DNA from: an uncultured Sphingobium sp. | Lineage (GTDB): Bacteria; Pseudomonadota; Alphaproteobacteria; Sphingomonadales; Sphingomonadaceae | Length of the DNA stretch: 7,735 bases | Assembly (NCBI GenBank): GCA_946479185.1 | Contig: CAMLFF010000148.1 | Location: 1 to 7,735, forward strand | Direction of reading: 5' to 3' | Part shown: piece after piece, positions 6,397 to 7,735 of the stretch | Layout: each line of letters starts with the position of its first letter | How positions within the stretch are numbered: position 1 is the stretch's first letter | Position numbers and translations under genes: made by a program | Notes under the pieces: generated by a model | Told to the model about the DNA's origin: nothing | The model's database searches: none | The model's input: the letters and a program-made list of their open reading frames with translations, nothing else

Positions 6397-7149
6397 TCAG
6401 GCCTTGGCAGCAACCGGCTTGGCAGCAACCGCAGCAGCAGGTGCAGCAACGACCGGACGAACCGCACCGTTGGAGACCATGTAGCCGAGCAGATCGTTGT
6501 TGAAGCCGCTCAGGTCTTCAGCGATCGCCTTGTTACGACGCTGCAGCCAGTTGTATGCGAGCACGGCAGGGACAGCCACAGCCAGACCAAGTGCGGTCAT
6601 GATCAGAGCTTCACCGACCGGGCCAGCAACGGCGTCGATCGAAGCCTGACCGGATGCACCGATCTTGATGAGTGCGCGGTAAATACCGATAACCGTACCG
6701 AACAGACCGATGAACGGCGACGTTGCACCAACGGTTGCGAGGAAGGCCAGGCCGCCGTTGAGCTTGGAGTTGATCGCAGCTTCCGAGCGGTTGAGCGAAG
6801 CGTGCATCCAGTCATGTGCTTCCACAGGATCGGTGAGCTTGGCGTGCTGCTCTTGAGCCAGGATGCCGTCATCGACCAGCTGCTTGTAAGCGCTGTTCTT
6901 GGCGAGCTTGGCAGAACCTTCCTTAAGCGAGGCAGCGCGCCAGAAACCGGAGCGGATGCCCTTCGCCTGGCTGATAACCTTCTGCTGCTCAATGAGCTTC
7001 GTGAAGAGAATGAAGAATGACAGGACGGACATGCTCACCAGAATGAGGAACACGGTCCATGCGATAACGCCGCCCTGCTCGAGGGCTTCCATCAAACCAT
7101 AAGGATTTTCGGCGGCCGGCGCAGCGGCTGCGGACAGATAAGTGAACAT
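6397..7149 (-). CDS. exbB: ExbB proton-channel subunit (MotA/TolQ/ExbB family)
   Basis: Core of the inner-membrane proton motor that energises TonB. Of 250 residues, a short N-terminus (1-27) precedes three membrane segments: about 28-50, 133-157 and 176-200. The large cytoplasmic loop lies between the first two, as in ExbB. The family core is clear: GLFGTVIGIY (148-157), Thr152, Glu180 in GEAL, and Thr185. These correspond, with a constant offset of four, to E. coli ExbB Thr148, Glu176 and Thr181. The C-terminus (229-250) is an Ala/Val/Pro/Lys tail with a short duplication. ATG at 7149 is preceded by AGAGGA (complement of 7159-7164) at nine bases. It sits 80 bp after tonB and 98 bp before exbD, and both spacers contain strong hairpins. 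No cleavable signal is expected; the Ala-rich residues 7-13 lack a basic N-region. Confidence 0.95.
   Translation of the reverse strand: MFTYLSAAAAPAAENPYGLMEALEQGGVIAWTVFLILVSMSVLSFFILFTKLIEQQKVISQAKGIRSGFWRAASLKEGSAKLAKNSAYKQLVDDGILAQEQHAKLTDPVEAHDWMHASLNRSEAAINSKLNGGLAFLATVGATSPFIGLFGTVIGIYRALIKIGASGQASIDAVAGPVGEALIMTALGLAVAVPAVLAYNWLQRRNKAIAEDLSGFNNDLLGYMVSNGAVRPVVAAPAAAVAAKPVAAKA
6403..6431. repeat. 15-bp period tandem repeat in the 3' end of exbB
   Basis: The 14-mer CTTGGCAGCAACCG occurs at 6403-6416 and again at 6418-6431. The period is 15 bp, so the frame is kept and five residues (PVAAK-type) are duplicated in the ExbB C-terminal tail. It probably arose by replication slippage. Confidence 0.8.
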
Positions 7150-7183
7150 TCGATTGTTTCCTCTTCAAACCAGTCAGGTGAAA

Positions 7184-7215
7184 CGGCTGCCCCTCGCCCC
7201 GGTTCGGGGCAGCCG
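7184..7215. repeat. Strong GC-rich hairpin in the tonB-exbB spacer, with an alternative fold
   Basis: CGGCTGCCCC (7184-7193) pairs perfectly with GGGGCAGCCG (7206-7215), a 10-bp stem with a 12-base loop. The loop region holds a competing partner: GCCCC (7196-7200) can pair with GGGGC (7206-7210) across GGTTC, using bases needed by the long stem. On the minus strand the structure begins 14 bases after the tonB stop and is followed only by TTTCACC, so it is not a clear intrinsic terminator. Confidence 0.7.
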
Positions 7216-7229
7216 GAATGAACTCATGA

Positions 7230-7735
7230 TTACTCTGGCAAACGCCACACCACGCGGCGACGATCCGTTGACCGCATTGGATTGCCTGCCTGATCAAGCG
7301 CTGCCGAATAACGGCCACGACGCACGATCAAGCTGCAAGCCGCATCATCGAGATCCTTGTTACCGCTAGACGACGTCACACGGCAGTTCTCGACGCGACC
7401 CTGGGTGTTGATTTCCCATTGGATAGCAACGGTGCCCTGAGCTTCATCACGCAAAGCGCGCGCAGGGTAATCATCATTCGTGATCCAGCTAGCCGGGTTG
7501 CCCTTGGCACCAGCAGCCTTGCTTACCACGGGCGGAGCCGGTGGAGGCGCAGGCGGTGCAGCTGGCGGTGGAGCCGGCGGCGGTGGAGGTGCCATCATCG
7601 GTGCCGTCGAAGGCAGCGAAATCATCGGCGGCGGCGCTGTGGGAGGCGGCGGCGGCGGTGGTGGCATGTCTGGCGGCGGAGGCGGCGGTGGGGGCGGCTC
7701 CTCCTCAGGTGGCGGCGGCTCTTCAGCCACATCGA
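7230..7735 (-). CDS. tonB: TonB energy transducer, N-terminus outside the window
   Basis: Carries the energy of the ExbB-ExbD motor across the periplasm to TonB-dependent outer-membrane receptors. About 168 codons are visible. The frame is open to the right edge (the residue before VAEEPPPP is Asp), so the start, cytoplasmic tip and membrane anchor lie outside. Numbering from that Val: residues 5-67 are an extreme proline-rich linker, with runs of nine (12-20) and eight (23-30) prolines and acidic EEE blocks, in place of the EP/KP repeats of E. coli TonB. Residues about 78-166 form the TonB C-terminal domain: NPASWITNDDYPARAL, the GTVAIQWEI strand, VENCRVTSSSG, LDDAAC and the closing VVWRLPE. 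Cys116 and Cys132 could form a disulfide. It is the first visible gene of the operon and exbB follows after 80 bp. Any Fur box or promoter would be outside the window. Confidence 0.94.
   Translation of the reverse strand, partial: DVAEEPPPPEEEPPPPPPPPPDMPPPPPPPPTAPPPMISLPSTAPMMAPPPPPAPPPAAPPAPPPAPPVVSKAAGAKGNPASWITNDDYPARALRDEAQGTVAIQWEINTQGRVENCRVTSSSGNKDLDDAACSLIVRRGRYSAALDQAGNPMRSTDRRRVVWRLPE

Overview
The window looks like chromosomal DNA from a GC-rich alphaproteobacterium, most likely Sphingomonadales (Sphingomonas/Novosphingobium/Erythrobacter type). This rests on recognition rather than a search. The signs are a tonB-exbB-exbD-exbD cluster with an extremely proline-rich TonB, an intracellular polyhydroxyalkanoate (PHA) depolymerase, and a half-size MsbA-like ABC exporter. 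Nothing resembles plasmid, phage or CRISPR DNA, and I found no rRNA or tRNA.

Layout, left to right. (1) 1-28, minus strand: probable first codons of a gene running off the left edge, with a strong Shine-Dalgarno (SD) sequence. (2) 120-2396, minus strand: a two-gene unit transcribed leftwards, phaZ (intracellular PHA depolymerase, Cys nucleophile) followed closely by a dipeptide epimerase of the enolase superfamily. (3) 2397-2585: divergent intergenic region with a TTGC-N3-GCAA palindrome that could be a PhaR-type operator. (4) 2586-4376, plus strand: ABC exporter (transmembrane plus ATPase domains), followed by a hairpin that may be its terminator. (5) 4377-5276: about 900 bp with no gene I can defend, holding several small inverted repeats and possibly decayed coding DNA. 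(6) 5277-7735, minus strand: the Ton energy-transduction operon, read in the order tonB (N-terminus outside the window), exbB, exbD, exbD2. It ends in a textbook intrinsic terminator with a UUCG tetraloop.

How the genes work together. ExbB and the two ExbD paralogues form the inner-membrane proton-driven motor that energises TonB. TonB spans the periplasm and powers TonB-dependent outer-membrane receptors. PhaZ mobilises intracellular PHA granules, and the epimerase acts on dipeptides, probably from peptidoglycan or protein turnover; their co-transcription suggests a reserve or recycling role but does not prove it. The ABC exporter probably moves a lipid or other amphiphile.

The most notable non-coding signals are two strong GC-rich hairpins in the two longer spacers of the Ton operon (tonB-exbB and exbB-exbD). 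They lack T-tracts and so look like mRNA-processing, stability or attenuation elements, not terminators. I see no convincing wholly new system. The best leads are these hairpins, the palindrome upstream of phaZ, the paired cysteines in TonB and the first ExbD, and the unexplained 900-bp gap.
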